64,000 nt of DNA, taken from positions 10,397,419-10,461,418 of the forward strand of contig CM071930.1 of NCBI GenBank assembly GCA_016081115.2, given 5' to 3'. Made by a program: the position numbers and the translations under genes. This document shows, one piece after another, positions 23,984-35,031 of this stretch; position 1 is the stretch's first letter, and each line of letters starts with the position of its first letter. The stretch comes from Rehmannia glutinosa. Taxonomy: Eukaryota; Streptophyta; Magnoliopsida; Lamiales; Orobanchaceae. The notes beneath the pieces are model-generated. The model saw only the letters and a list, made by a program, of their open reading frames with translations. It searched no databases and had not been told where the DNA came from.

Positions 23984-24640
23984 TTAAATAAAACCATTTA
24001 AAAATGTGGATTTAACATCAATTTGGTAAAGGTTGAAATTTTTGAAACAAGAATAGGCAAGTAAAATACGAATAGCTTTTAAACGTGCTACGGGTGCAAA
24101 TGTTTCATCATAATCAATACATTCTTCTTGACAATAACCTTGAGCTACTAATCTTGCTTTGTTTCGAACAATATTGCCTTGTTCATCGAGCTTGTTTCGA
24201 AATACCCATTTTGTACCAATAATTGTTTGAGATTGAGGACAAGGTACCAATTCCCAAACATCATTTCTTTCAAATTGATTCAACTCCTCTTGCATTTCTA
24301 AAAACCAATCCTCATATTCAATAGCCTCCTTAGCATTTTTAGGCTCTTTTTGAGATATAAGAGCTTTCTCGGTAAATTTTCCTCGAGTCATTACTTTATC
24401 AAGAGGATCACCAATAATAAGATCTTTTGGGTGATCTCCCTTAAATTTCAATGCTACGGGAAGATCCGAAGTATCACCTTTGTCTTCTTGAGGAACATTT
24501 GAGCTTGAAGGTTGATCATTTTTAGCATCATTTTGAACAATTGGTTCAACAACATCCTCTTCATCACTATCATCATTTGGTATCTTTTTAACACCCGATG
24601 TTTCATTGGATTTTACATGGATGGATTCTTCAACAACCAT
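23984..24640 (-). pseudogene. Copia RT N-terminal part
   Basis: The acidic linker is followed by 'FERNDVWELVPCPQ', 'IIGTKWVFRNK', 'NKARLVAQGY', 'YDETFAPVARL' and 'YQIDVKSTFLNG', the first catalytic Asp region of copia RT. It ends in a TAA where the family normally has Gln, followed by readable homology (EKVYVKQPPGFE) toward 23800 and then a frameshift. Confidence 0.9.
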
Positions 24641-24661
24641 ACTAGTCTTATTGTAAACCCG

Positions 24662-26547
24662 CTATACTTTGCTCTTTGTTGAATACCCCATAAATATTCC
24701 TTCATCAGCCTTAGGATCAATTTTGTCTAATTGATCCTTAGTATTCAAAATAAAACACTTGCATCCAAATATTTTGAAATAACTAATATTTGGAGTTCTT
24801 CCTTTCCAAAGCTCATATGGAGTTTTATTCATTTTAGGACGAATATAAACTCCATTTATGACATAGCAAGTGGTACTTACGGCTTCGGCCAACAATATTT
24901 TGGAAGTGAGAATTCATTGAGCATGGACCGACTCATTTCTTGAAGTGTCCAATTCTTCCTTTCGGCTACTCCATTTTGTTGAGGTGTCCTTGGAGCCGAA
25001 ACATTGTGACCATATCCCTTGGTTTCACAAAAGACTCTAAATTCTCCACCTCGATCACTTCAAATAGACTTTATGGTATCTTCTTTTTCATTTTCAATAA
25101 GTCTACACAACTTAACAAACTCATTAATGGCATCGCTTTTATTTGCAACAAAAAGAGCCCTACTATATCTAGAAAAGTCATCGACTATAACAAAAGTGTA
25201 ATGTTTTCCACTTAGACTTGTCGTACCAATATCACCATACAAATCTAAATGAAGAAGTTGTAGAGGCTTGGTTGTGGAAATTTTATTTTTGGGCTTAAAA
25301 CTACTCTTAACTAATTTGTTCTTTTGACAAGTGTCATAAGCCAAGATTTTCAAAATTCAATTTGGGTAGTCCTTTTACATGTTGGTTTTTGTAAATATTT
25401 TGCAAATTTATGTATCCAACATGTCCAAGTCGCCTATGCCATAAACTAGTTAAATCATTATTGGCGACAAGACAAGAAACATTTTGACTAACCAAATCAC
25501 TTGTACAAATTTTGTAAAGATTGCCTTTTCTATTTGCTTCACAAATAATTTTATCATTTTTGGAAATAAGGCATTTTTCTTTATTGAAAACAACATTATA
25601 ATTTGAATCACAAAGTTGGCTAACACATATTAAATTAAACTTAAGCCCTTCTACTTAAATAACATTACTAAGAGAGAAAGAAGAGTTACCAGTTTCTCCA
25701 TTTCCAAGAATTCTTCCTTTGCCATTGCCGAACATGACCATACCCTCTTCTTGGAGCTTGATTTTGGTAAAAATTCTCCACCTCGATCACTTCAAATAGA
25801 CTTTATGGTATCTTCTTTTTCATTTTCAATAAGTCTACACAACTTAACAAACTCATTAATGGCATCGCTTTTATTTGCAACAAAAAGAGCCCTACTATAT
25901 CTAGAAAAGTCATCGACTATAACAAAAGTGTAATGTTTTCCACTTAGACTTGCCGTACCAATATCACCATACAAATCTAAATGAAGAAGTTGTAGAGGCT
26001 TGGTTGTGGAAATTTTATTTTTGGGCTTAAAACTACTCTTAACTAATTTGTTCTTTTGACAAGTGTCATAAGCCAAGATTTTCAAAATTCAATTTGGGTA
26101 GTCCTTTTACATGTTGGTTTTTGTAAATATTTTGCAAATTTTTGTATCCAACATGTCCAAGTCGCCTATGCCATAAACTAGTTAAATCATTATTGGCGAC
26201 AAGACAAGAAACATTTTGACTAACCAAATCACTTGTACAAATTTTGTAAAGATTGCCTTTTCTATTTGCTTCACAAATAATTTTATCATTTTTGGAAATA
26301 AGGCATTTTTCTTTATTGAAAACAACATTATAATTTGAATCACAAAGTTGGCTAACACATATTAAATTAAACTTAAGCCCTTCTACTTAAATAACATTAC
26401 TAAGAGAGAAAGAAGAGTTACCGGTTCTCCATTTCCAAGAATTCTTCCTTTGCCATTGCCGAACATGACCATACCCTCTTCTTGAGCTTGATGTTGGTAA
26501 AAATTTCTTTCTTTCCAAATATGGCATGAACATCCGCTGTCCACGAG
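24662..26547 (-). pseudogene. Copia protease-integrase region with internal duplication
   Basis: Directly after the gag stop and in the same frame comes the aspartic-protease signature LVDSGCSCHI (near 26520-26547). Then follow the GAG-pre-integrase zone (WHRRLGHVGYKNL-like), the zinc-binding His/Cys pairs, and the integrase core with its first Asp in 'LLHLDLYGDIG', its second Asp in SDRGGEF (after an in-frame TGA near 25063) and Glu in 'QQNGVAERKN' (near 24950). The C-terminal part (24662-24895) shows 'PYELWKGRTPNISYFKIFGC'. Positions 25039-25770 are repeated at 25771-26503, so protease-distal and integrase-proximal sequence occurs twice. Confidence 0.88.
25039..26503 (-). repeat. 732-bp tandem duplication in the copia pol region
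   Basis: Copy 1 (25039-25770) and copy 2 (25771-26503) are nearly identical: the 97-codon frames at 25060 and 25792 differ by one residue. The shared word AAATTCTCC at 25039 and 25771 is the junction microhomology. Both copies carry the same TGA before SDRGGEF, so that mutation predates the duplication. Confidence 0.93.
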
Positions 26548-27627
26548 TCATTTTGAATCCTCCATGGTTGTTATAGCCCCTATAACCTCGTTGTTTTCGT
26601 CGTGTATGGCCACAAGACCATGTTCGGATTCTTCTTCTTCATCGGTTGTGGCAAGAAGTTCATCCCAAGTCATGACATCCGCATTTAAAGCCTTCTTTTT
26701 GGGAAAAGACTTTTTCTTCTTTTGTTCCTCCTCCTCGAGTTTTGGGCAACCGGCTATGAAATGCCCGGATTTTCCGCATTTAAAATACGAGTTGTCTCTC
26801 GGTTTTCTTACCTTATTTTTGTTCACAAATTTTTCAAATTTCTGGACAAGTGCGTCCGTCTCTTCATTATCCTCATAATTATCATAATATGAATTATTAG
26901 AAGAAGATGCTAGACCTTTAGGAATATTTTGCGTACCCGATTGAGTGTTGGATGATTTGGAATTTTTCCTCTCCCTGAGATAAACTTCGTAGATGAGGGG
27001 GTTCTCAATGAGCTCATCGAACTTGAGTGTTTCAAGATTTTGTGCTTCCGTGATAACCGTCACTTTTTTGGACCATGAGCCGGGAAGAGCGTTCAATACC
27101 TTGGTCACTTTGTCTTCTTCGGAGATGACTTTCCCAAGATCCACAAGAGGATTGGCAATGTCGTCAAGCCTTTCCACCATTTTTGATATGCTTTCACCAT
27201 CATGCTTATTGAAATTTTCAAAGTCTTTCACAAGTATTGTTTTTCTTGCTTGATTCACTTTCTTTGTGCCATCATAGATGGTTTCTAATTTTTCCCATAC
27301 TTCATGTGCCGATATTATGCCTCTTATGCGATTATACTCGGTGGCGATAAGCGAGCAATGTAAAATATTTAAGGTCTTACCGTTTAGAGAGAAAACTTTC
27401 TTGTCATTTTCATCGAACTCCTTGAAAGTTTTGGGAGCCGAGGTGTCGTTCTCCAATTTCTTGGTTGGTTGATCAACTCCTTCAATGACCACATTCCAAA
27501 TATCAAATTTGCACCCTTGTAGAAAGCACTCTATACGGTCTTTCCAAAATGCGTAGTTGTTGGCGTCGAATGGTGGTGGCTTGTTGATGGAGGCGCTGGT
27601 GGTGAGGTAGCTTTCGTTCGTAGCCAT
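26548..27627 (-). pseudogene. Copia Gag (359 codons)
   Basis: Gag coats the element's RNA and assembles virus-like particles in the cytoplasm. The start chosen is the ATG at 27627 (MATNESYL), 64 bases downstream of the LTR; earlier codons overlap the primer-binding site. It has the copia Gag N-terminus 'NKPPPFDANNYAFWKDRIE', the UBN2-type central helical domain ('FENFNKHDGESISKMVERL', 'LNALPGSWSKKVTVI') and a zinc knuckle near residue 300. The knuckle reads YFKCGKSGHFIAGC: the first Cys of CX2CX4HX4C is Tyr (TAT for TGT). The TGA at 26550-26548 is followed in the same frame by protease. Confidence 0.9.
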
Positions 27628-27672
27628 GGATCTTTCCTCTTTACTCGTGATGTGGAACGAGCTTGCCAAAGA

Positions 27673-27691
27673 GTTTGGCTTTGATACCACT
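27673..27691 (-). promoter_or_regulatory. Copia primer-binding site (tRNA-iMet type)
   Basis: Beside the 5' LTR, the minus strand reads TGGTATCAAAGCC, one mismatch from the usual initiator tRNA-Met complement TGGTATCAGAGCC. Confidence 0.85.
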
Positions 27692-28975
27692 TGTTAGTCC
27701 AAGTGGCTACAATAATCTATAGGGGGTAAGGGGGTGAATAGATTATGCCAATTTTTCTCAAATCGCCCTCTTTTTCGAATGAACAAATAAATGACAAGAA
27801 TATAAATGCGGAAAATAAAAAACACTTGATGATTTATAGTTCAACCCACCTAGGGCCTAATCTACTATCACCCCGGTATATCCGAAGTGGATTTCAAAAA
27901 GAAAAAAGTTTTATTAACAATTACCACAATTGTTACAATACCACCTTTGAAGATTACCACAATCTTCTTACAACACCTTCAAGGAGATTACCACAATCTT
28001 CCTTCAACACTTAAGAAGAGTACCAGTTACCACACTCTTCAACACCTAAGATCACCCAAGTGTGTTCTTACCACAAGAACACTAACAATGATATCTTGTT
28101 TTGGATGATATAAAAATTCAAGATTACAACTTAATAATTGAAGTATATAAACTTTGAGTGCAAGTGTAATCAAGAATAAAAAGTCTAGACCTCAAGATTG
28201 TGCAAGTGCAAGAACTTAGGCTATTACAACAAGAATATAAAAATGAAAGCTTTGGGAATTTTGCAGATTTCTTGTTGTATTGTATGCTTGTGTGTTGTGT
28301 CTTGTGTCTTCAAATCATCCTCTATTTATAGGAGAGTCTTCACAAACATAGGCTCCTCCTTCTTCACTTTTGTCTACAAAAAAAGGATCAAAAGATGTAG
28401 AAATAATGTACAAAATTGATAAAGTAAATCTTTCTCATAATGGATTTCCAACGGTTTCAATCTGCTGTCAAAAATATATAGCGCGACCGGTCGCTATGTA
28501 TAAATTCGAACGTTAAAAAGAAGATAGTGCGATCCAGACACAGGATGGAGGGGGGTCGACCGATCCGTGGGGGGTCTGACCGGTCGCCCTAGGGGTCGAC
28601 CGGTCGACCCTTATGGGGATTGGTCTTCCTTCCTAAATTTTCAAGTCCAGACTTCTCTGTTTTCAGTTATCATACTTTCAGGTATCGGTCGACCGTTTGC
28701 TCGACCGGTCGACCTCCTGGACTTTTTCAAACTTCTCGTTTCTATTTCAAAAATCATTTCCAGGTACGGATGCCCTATAGGGCGACCGATTGGCCTCAAA
28801 ACAGAAGTGTTGTCCAATTTTTTGTCAAATATAAACTTCAAAAAATACTCCAAAAATTAGTAAAAATATTTTAAATCATTTGGGAATATTTGGACAACAT
28901 TTGAAAATATTGTTTTGGTGTAAAAAATAATTTAAACAAAATCATCAAAATCTTGATAAAAATATCTATCTAACA
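27692..28975 (-). repeat. Copia 5' LTR (1284 bp)
   Basis: It starts TGTTAGATAG and ends CTAACA on the minus strand, matching the copy at 20335-21602 with scattered substitutions and small indels. TCGACCGGTCGACC-type palindromes lie around 28555-28710. Confidence 0.92.
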
Positions 28976-29215
28976 ATATTTTCGTTATTAGCATATGAAA
29001 AGTTCTCATGGTTTTGTAGCCACATATGATAATAATTGTGTGTCTGATTATTTCTATAGTTGTGTTGAAGTTCATTTGTTGTTCCACGAAGTTAGCCTCT
29101 TCTTCAACAACTGCAGGATCTCTAGGAGTCGTTTGCTACATCATGGATACTTGTTCTGTGAGAATAGCAACATTCTCATCCTGGACCTCCGTGTTCGCCT
29201 TATTTTTAGCTTCAC
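28976..29215 (-). pseudogene. Ty3/gypsy gag fragment, upstream piece
   Basis: The minus-strand frame (VQDENVAILTEQ..., DPAVVEEEANFVEQQMNF, NHENFSYAN) parallels the gag at 37835-38568 (TAQMTTLTNQ, DPMEEANYVNNRNFNN, NHENFSYAN). It is continued by 20120-20334 across the copia insertion. Its N-terminus is missing: LTR-like sequence joins it directly near 29215. Confidence 0.7.
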
Positions 29216-30819
29216 CACTAAGTACTGAGATTGTAATATTATTATTTTTATTTAGACGATCAAAAATTGATGGTTGTTTTTTAAAAGTAAGACAATATTT
29301 TATCATAAAAAGACAAAGTAAAGATTTTGATTGAAAGATCAAGTGGATGAATGGATTACAGGGTTATGATTTCAATTAATCTTCCTCTTGTTATTCGATT
29401 AATCAAAACCAAAGTTATTATTAGTCTTCCCTATAAGATAGAGATGTTAAACGGGTTGGCCCTAGCCTTATAGGGCCAGCCCGAACGAGCTTCGGGCTAA
29501 ACGGGCCACTATCGGGCCACAAGCCAAATTTTTTGTAAATTTATTTTTTATACTAAAGCATGTATAATAATATAACATTCAAACTAAATATGCAAAACTA
29601 AATTACACAATTTTTTTATGTTGCATTACAAGGATAAAAAATTTAAAATTCAAATACAATCAAACATATCATTATCGTCAAATGCTTTGAAACTTTAAGA
29701 ATATATTTATTACAATAAGAGTTAAAACAAAAATATGTGCAATTAAAACTCATTTTTAAAATCAAAATAGAAACAACAAACTACAATGTAGAATGATAAA
29801 CACTATATAATGAATATTTTCTTAATACCTTTTGATTTTTGTCAAACAAATTAAATAAATATAAATAATGATAAAATGCGATTTGATGTTTAATATTTGT
29901 GAGTGAGATAAGTTGGAATCTCAAAATACAACAAATTCATCTTTATAATTATATGCATAATGTTTCAATTATTTGACACACTTAAGTCACGAAAATTTTA
30001 AACTATTTAGATTATAGTATTGTATTTATTAGAGAGATATAAATTATATAACATTTTAAATCATCATAATTGATTACATTTTAAGTCATTATAAAAACAT
30101 CTTTCTTAGGAAATGTTACGTAAATTTTGTTATCCCTTAATTCACCAATCCTCTATTTTGAAAAACAAAAATACCAAAATTCAAAAAAAAAAAAATACTG
30201 GGCCGGGGAGCTAGCCCATTTAGCCCGTGGGCTAAACGGTCCGGGACAAAAAAGCCCGGATTAAACAGGCTAGAAATCAGTGTGTCCTCGTTTGGGGCCT
30301 CCTCGTCTCTATTTATACTCTCTTTGGGCCAAACCTAGGTACATATGACTTGAATCTGTCAAATCATTGCACAGACGCACGGGCCGTGCGCTTATGCACG
30401 ACCAGCCCGTGCGTCAAGCCGTAGGATCATTCTTCTTTTGGACAGATGCACGGGCCATATGTCTGAGCACGACCAACCCGTGCGTCAATGCGAACCTCCA
30501 ATTCTCAGTAATGCACACGCATTACTTTGTGCCTATGCGCACAGGCTGCCCGTGCGTGGCTATATTTCGGTGGGTTCATCTGATCTCTTTTTAGATTTAA
30601 CTCCAAACTTTATGTATTCACCTGATTCTTGATGGTCCTTTATTGCGATGATCCGATTTGACATAAAGTGCTACAAATATCGTTTAATTCCTACAAAACG
30701 AGCAAAGTGTAATACCTTTTCCACTTTATAAGAACATGACTCATTTTACTAAGTTAATGCATGCTTATCGATCTATTATATCCACAATTATGACCAAAAC
30801 ACATGTAAAACTCACACTA
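29216..30819 (-). repeat. Athila-type gypsy LTR (element B 3' LTR), interrupted
   Basis: On the minus strand it follows a polypurine-like 'aagtttaggggtttgat' and starts near 30819, aligning with the plus-strand LTR at 44052-45535: shared 'acaaatagagacg', 'gacacactgattt', 'ccattcatc', 'ttactttgtctttttatg' and 'gagctaaaaataaggcg' blocks. Four to five palindromic gcacgggccgtgcg-like words occur at 30370-30560. A hAT-like insert with an adjoining deletion occupies 29446-30272. Confidence 0.75.
29446..30272. mobile_element. hAT-like non-autonomous element inside the gypsy LTR
   Basis: GC-rich ends ('gagatgttaaacgggttggc' left; reverse complement of the right 'gcctgtttaatccgggct') enclose an AT-rich non-coding core, the usual look of plant hAT derivatives. 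Compared with the intact LTR at 44052-45535, about 570 bases of LTR are missing at this site and no 8-bp duplication is visible, so one flank was deleted after or during insertion. Confidence 0.5.
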
Positions 30820-31950
30820 ATCAAACCCCTAAACTTAAACCATTGACAGCCCCAGTCAACGCTTTCTAAATAAGACAAAACACAAGTGGGAGGAATGAAA
30901 GCAATAATCAAGAACAACACATCAAAACTCATGCTGCTTATCCATAGCATCAACAGTAAATCAACCAAGCCTCGAACATTTAACATAGAACACATATCAA
31001 TGAAACCATGGCAAATGCTTTGAATCACGACTCTCACTGATCAAGTGTATGCTCTCCTCTCAAGTGTATAAGGGACGTGTTTATGCTCAAATCATATAAA
31101 TGATAAAGAATTACCATAAGCTTGCAAATTGTCTCACATCTAGAAAATGACTTTCTCATTTGGTTGTAATGAAAGGGTAAGGAAATATAAATAAAGTGAC
31201 TCAAACTCGAGCGTATAGACTGGTAAGCATATCTTTCATTCGAATCAATCTTTAAACCCAATATGATACTCAAATAACCCCTCCTTCTTATCAACTTTTC
31301 ATATTCCCTTTTTCCTTTTCTTTTCTAGAACTCAAAATTTCTTTCACCTTACATCACAATCCCCAGCCTACAAGTTCATTCATAATTATCTCATCTATAA
31401 AGTCGATTTTTTTTCCAACTCTCTCATTAGTATTCATCATTTTTTTTCCTCATTTCTTCTTCTTTTAGCACAATTATCTAACTTCTTGATGTCATCCCAT
31501 TCAACCTCATTCAATCCCCTTATTCAATGCTATACGCTCAAGTCTAGGGTAACATATATATCAAGTTAAGGCTTGAAATGAGGCCATCAAAAATTAGGCA
31601 ACAAGCTCAAATTGGCTAACTAGGGAATTCAATATCATTTGGTAGGCAAAAGGCTTAACAAAACAGCACAAAAAATTTCAACTCATCCCCCAAGTCGCAA
31701 CACACACCACAATAATGGTTTACTCACTCTCTAAAAACCTACTAAAGCAATAAACGTGCTAAAACTGTAAATGTGCGTCTAATACAATGCAACCTAAATG
31801 CTTTATATACAACTATATGAATGCAAAAAAAATTCTCTCCACACCCTTCATATCAAAATAAACTATCTCTCCTCCCAAACTTGAATGAAATTATATCGCA
31901 AACAAGGAAAGATATAATTTCAATAAAGAAAAGTGTGGATTCGACCTGAC
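30820..31950 (-). other. Element B 3' non-coding region before the LTR
   Basis: Alignable in minus orientation with 40032-41497 and 42573-44051 (shared 'tagttagccaatttgagc', 'gaagggtgtgg', 'ttttagcacgt'). Non-coding; the PPT-like purines lie at its LTR end. Confidence 0.65.
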
Positions 31951-33291
31951 TTACTGCCAGGGTGGCGGTGGATAGTGGCCCTACGAGATGTGCCACTAGG
32001 TCATCTGTTGCATCATCTCGTGGAGCTCCTCTTGCCTCCTGTCGACTGCCACGTTCCACTGTTGCTGTCTGTTTGGAAGGTTCGGAGTTCATCATGTTGC
32101 AACTGTACTTACTCCTCAAGGGCTAAGAATCTCTCTTTAAAATCATACCCTCCTCGCTCTTCACCCCTGTGAGAACTCTTAGGTACGTCCTCTACCCTAT
32201 GTTGATATTCCTGCTCGGGCCCCTTTTCTTGTCTCATATACTCCAATCTCTTCTGCCACCATATCATCATTATCTAGCAGACCGATGATCCTTCCCCTTT
32301 TCCTCGCGAGCACGACATGTACAACTGTGTCATGTACCTCAGAGTTCAGCAAAAAGTTGGCCCTATCATTTAGGTTATCCACTGTGGTGAGCGCCATGTT
32401 GGGCAGTGGGAAAGAATGCCCGACTCTTTGTTGGAAGAGATACATGCCCTCCTCATTCGTTATTATCTTCATTTGGCGTAAAACCACCAGACTGATCCTC
32501 CGCTCACCCTCAATTGGATCCAAAGCCCTAACATCAATGTTGTAGTCTTGGCGATCGGAGTAATCACTCCTCCTATCATGATAGTGCCCCGACCCTGCTT
32601 GGCCACTTGGTCCATCTGCTCTGCGAAGTAGGTTGACGTGTTATAAGGTGTGTTAGTCAACATACACCATAGCAAGTAAGTTCCATGATTGTCATGCCTC
32701 CATTATTTTCTCTTGCATAGATGGAGGCAGAGGTGACCCGCTGAATATACCAAAGTACTAGATTCTGGACCCATGAGGATTTGGCAGTCCGTGCCTCATG
32801 GACCATGACACTAATTTCTGGTGTTTCCACTAGTAATCGACAGAAGTCATACTGGCTATATGCCCCTGCAATTATGAATGGTGCATTAGTCGACACCTCA
32901 AAGATGGCATTTAATTGGGCGATGGACAATCGCCTACGCACACGCTTTGATGTGCCTAGCTAGAATTCAATTTCAATTGGCTCATTTTATCCCCTTGCTT
33001 CCACACCACGAAGGTGCTTGGAATCTAGCGAGAGGCTTCTATGTCGACCATCTCCTCTCATAAATGCATCCACCCGACCTTCTCAAAAAGTCGCCAGACA
33101 TCATCGTGTATCCCAAGGAGTTGGGTACACTCGTCATCGCATATCGTGTAGGGTTCATGGGTCAGGGTGACCAACCCGTTCCATCTCTCGCAAGACGACA
33201 TCCTCAAAGAGTACTACCCCGTATGTTGTGGGGTTATCCGGATGAACGCTTACTGTGGTGCTCTCTCCCTTTGGAGTCTTCTTCTATATGC
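31951..33291 (-). pseudogene. Athila-type ORF2 (env-like position), element B
   Basis: Athila-group gypsy elements carry a second gene between integrase and the 3' LTR, env-like in position; its product in plants has no proven role. Start MAYRRRLQRERAPQ at 33291. The middle shows 'LSIAQLNAIFEV' and 'LVLWYIQRVTSASIYARENN', the same pattern as ORF2 of element C at 38777 ('LSIDDLNAIYKTP', 'IFCYVQHTLAEKVFAREDRE'). The end is a Gln/His-rich, proline-tailed segment. Many stops and frameshifts interrupt it. I relate it to the plant 'putative transposon protein' domain family from memory. Confidence 0.6.
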
Positions 33292-33929
33292 CATTGTCAC
33301 TTGTTTTGAGTTTGTACCTAGCAAAAGCATATGCGAGATTTCGAATAAACCAAGTACAAACAAGAATATGATGAATTCATGTCTAATATTTCCTATCCAT
33401 AAAGCGCATAGTGTCTCATCCCTACAATTTTTCAATGAAGAATTAAGTCCCATACTTCAACATCCAAATAATTGTAGAGAATCAAAGTCCTAACACCTTA
33501 TATATCAATGCTCATTCAATAATCATCAACAATTCAACCAAATATTCACTAATCCAAGATACCATCAAGGTATTCGATAAAATGTCTCATAGAAAAATTC
33601 AGGTAAAACATGACAAATCTATCACAGCATGCTCCATAAATCAATCCTCAATACTAATTCTACAAGAAATTCAAAAGAAAACGTGTAATTCTTACCGAAA
33701 ATCCCAAGAATTCGCAAGATGGAAGAATTGAAAGCCTAGGTGCTTCTCTCCAACCAAACTTCAACCAAATGCAAAAGTTATGCAAAATTCGTGTGTGGTA
33801 AAGTGAAGATGTTGGATTATGCATGAAAAGTGAGTGAAAATTCAAACTTTAGCCAATTTAAGGAGAAAGGGCGTGAAATTTTGCTGCTTAGGGCTGAAGG
33901 TTTTTGTGAAAACTGAGAAAACAGAAGCC

Positions 33930-34085
33930 CATACGCGCACGGGCCGTCGCTTATCGCTATCGCATGACCCGCCCGTGCGTTGATGCGAAACAAACTCAAA
34001 ACTTATGCAATTGCACACGGGCAGCCCGTGCGCGGGCTATGTGTATGTGCACGGGTTGCCCCTGTATCAATGCGACGTCTTTTCT
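33930..34085. repeat. Palindromic 'cacgggc...gcccgtg' words between integrase and ORF2
   Basis: Six half or whole copies of gcacgggc(c/t)gcccgtgc-like sequence within 155 bases, the same motif family as in the LTR (30370-30560) and in the coding segment at 36590-36780. Confidence 0.75.
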
Positions 34086-34199
34086 CCAGTTTTTTTTTAT
34101 ATAAGAAAACAAGTCAATCCTATCTAAGTAAAGGAAAAACAAAAAGGAAAACAACAAACAATTGAGTTGCCCCTCAACAAGCTCTAAATTTTATGTATA

Positions 34200-35022
34200 T
34201 AGCTTGACGTCTCTATATCTCGATCATGGACCCCGCAAGGTGAGATATGCCACCTCCTCCTTTTGATCTCTATGAAAATGGTGCTTAATCATCTAGCCAT
34301 TCACCATAAATGTCTCACCATCTCGAGTCAATAATTCCACTACTCTTGGAGAATTTAACACTTTCTTAATTACAAACGGCCCCATCGCTAATCAAAGCTC
34401 TAGGGGTTCCAGATTGAGTAAATATTTTTTTCTTTAGGAACCACATTACTACTTTTGCATCATTCGTCTGTGAAGGAATCTCCTCTATCCATCGAGATAC
34501 ATACTCCACTTCAAGTAGAATATATTGATAGCCCGAAGATGATGGAAAGGGACCCATGAAGTCAATCCCTCACACATCGAAAATCTCGACTTCCATCATA
34601 TTGGTCATAGGCACCTAGTGTCGTCTAGTGATGTTCCCCATCCGCTGGCATCCGTCACGCTGCTGCACATACAAATAGCAATCATTATATAAAGTAGGCC
34701 AGTATAACCCACTCTGTAATACCTTAGCCGTAGTGCGTGACGGACCAAAGTGTCCCCCAGAGTTTGAAGAATGGCACTGTTGTAGAACTCCCTCCCAATC
34801 TTCTTGAGGCACACATCTTCTCAGGATCATGTCTGCGCACCTGTTAAAGAGCAAGGGGTCGTCCCACATATAGAACTTGACATCATGGAGGAACTTCTTC
34901 TGATAAGAGGATAAATCTAGAGTCAAGGCTCCCCCTACCAAGTAATTAACGAAACCCGCATACCAAGGGAATTTCACCTGTGCTAATAAAAGCTGCTCAT
35001 CGGGAAACTCTTCCTTGATCAA
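34200..35022 (-). pseudogene. Gypsy integrase, element B, with core deletion
   Basis: Integrase inserts the element's cDNA into the chromosome. The zinc-binding part shows His/His (HSSNSGGHFG) and Cys/Cys (CYLYVQQRDGC), followed by 'GLYWPTL'. The core begins with 'GIDFMGPFPSS' (first Asp) and reaches 'ALISDG' (second Asp), but then jumps, in another frame, to 'GPFVIKKVLNSPRVVELL', a C-terminal-domain sequence. The catalytic Glu region is therefore missing: an internal deletion joins the two at about 34375. The upstream RNase H stops just before, at 35032. Confidence 0.8.
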
Positions 35023-35031
35023 ATCTGTACC

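Larger units (their letters stand above)
20335..28975 (-). mobile_element. Ty1/copia retrotransposon (SIRE/Maximus-like), full length but decayed
   Basis: An 8.6-kb element in minus orientation has two LTRs (28975-27692 upstream, 21602-20335 downstream), a tRNA-Met-type primer-binding site, gag, protease, integrase, RT and RNase H in copia order, and a polypurine tract. The 5-bp duplication ATATT borders it exactly. The outermost base pair of the downstream LTR is mutated (TG to TC on the plus strand at 20335-20336). Coding regions carry several nonsense mutations, a frameshift in RT and a 732-bp tandem duplication, so it is not autonomous. The RT motif 'MMGELNFFLGLQIKQ' resembles the SIRE/Maximus lineage; a phylogeny would be needed to fix this. 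Confidence 0.93.

Noticed and set aside
31034..31294. 86-codon minus-strand frame in the element B 3' region
   Set aside because: The aligned positions in elements C and D have no matching frame, so it is not a conserved gene.
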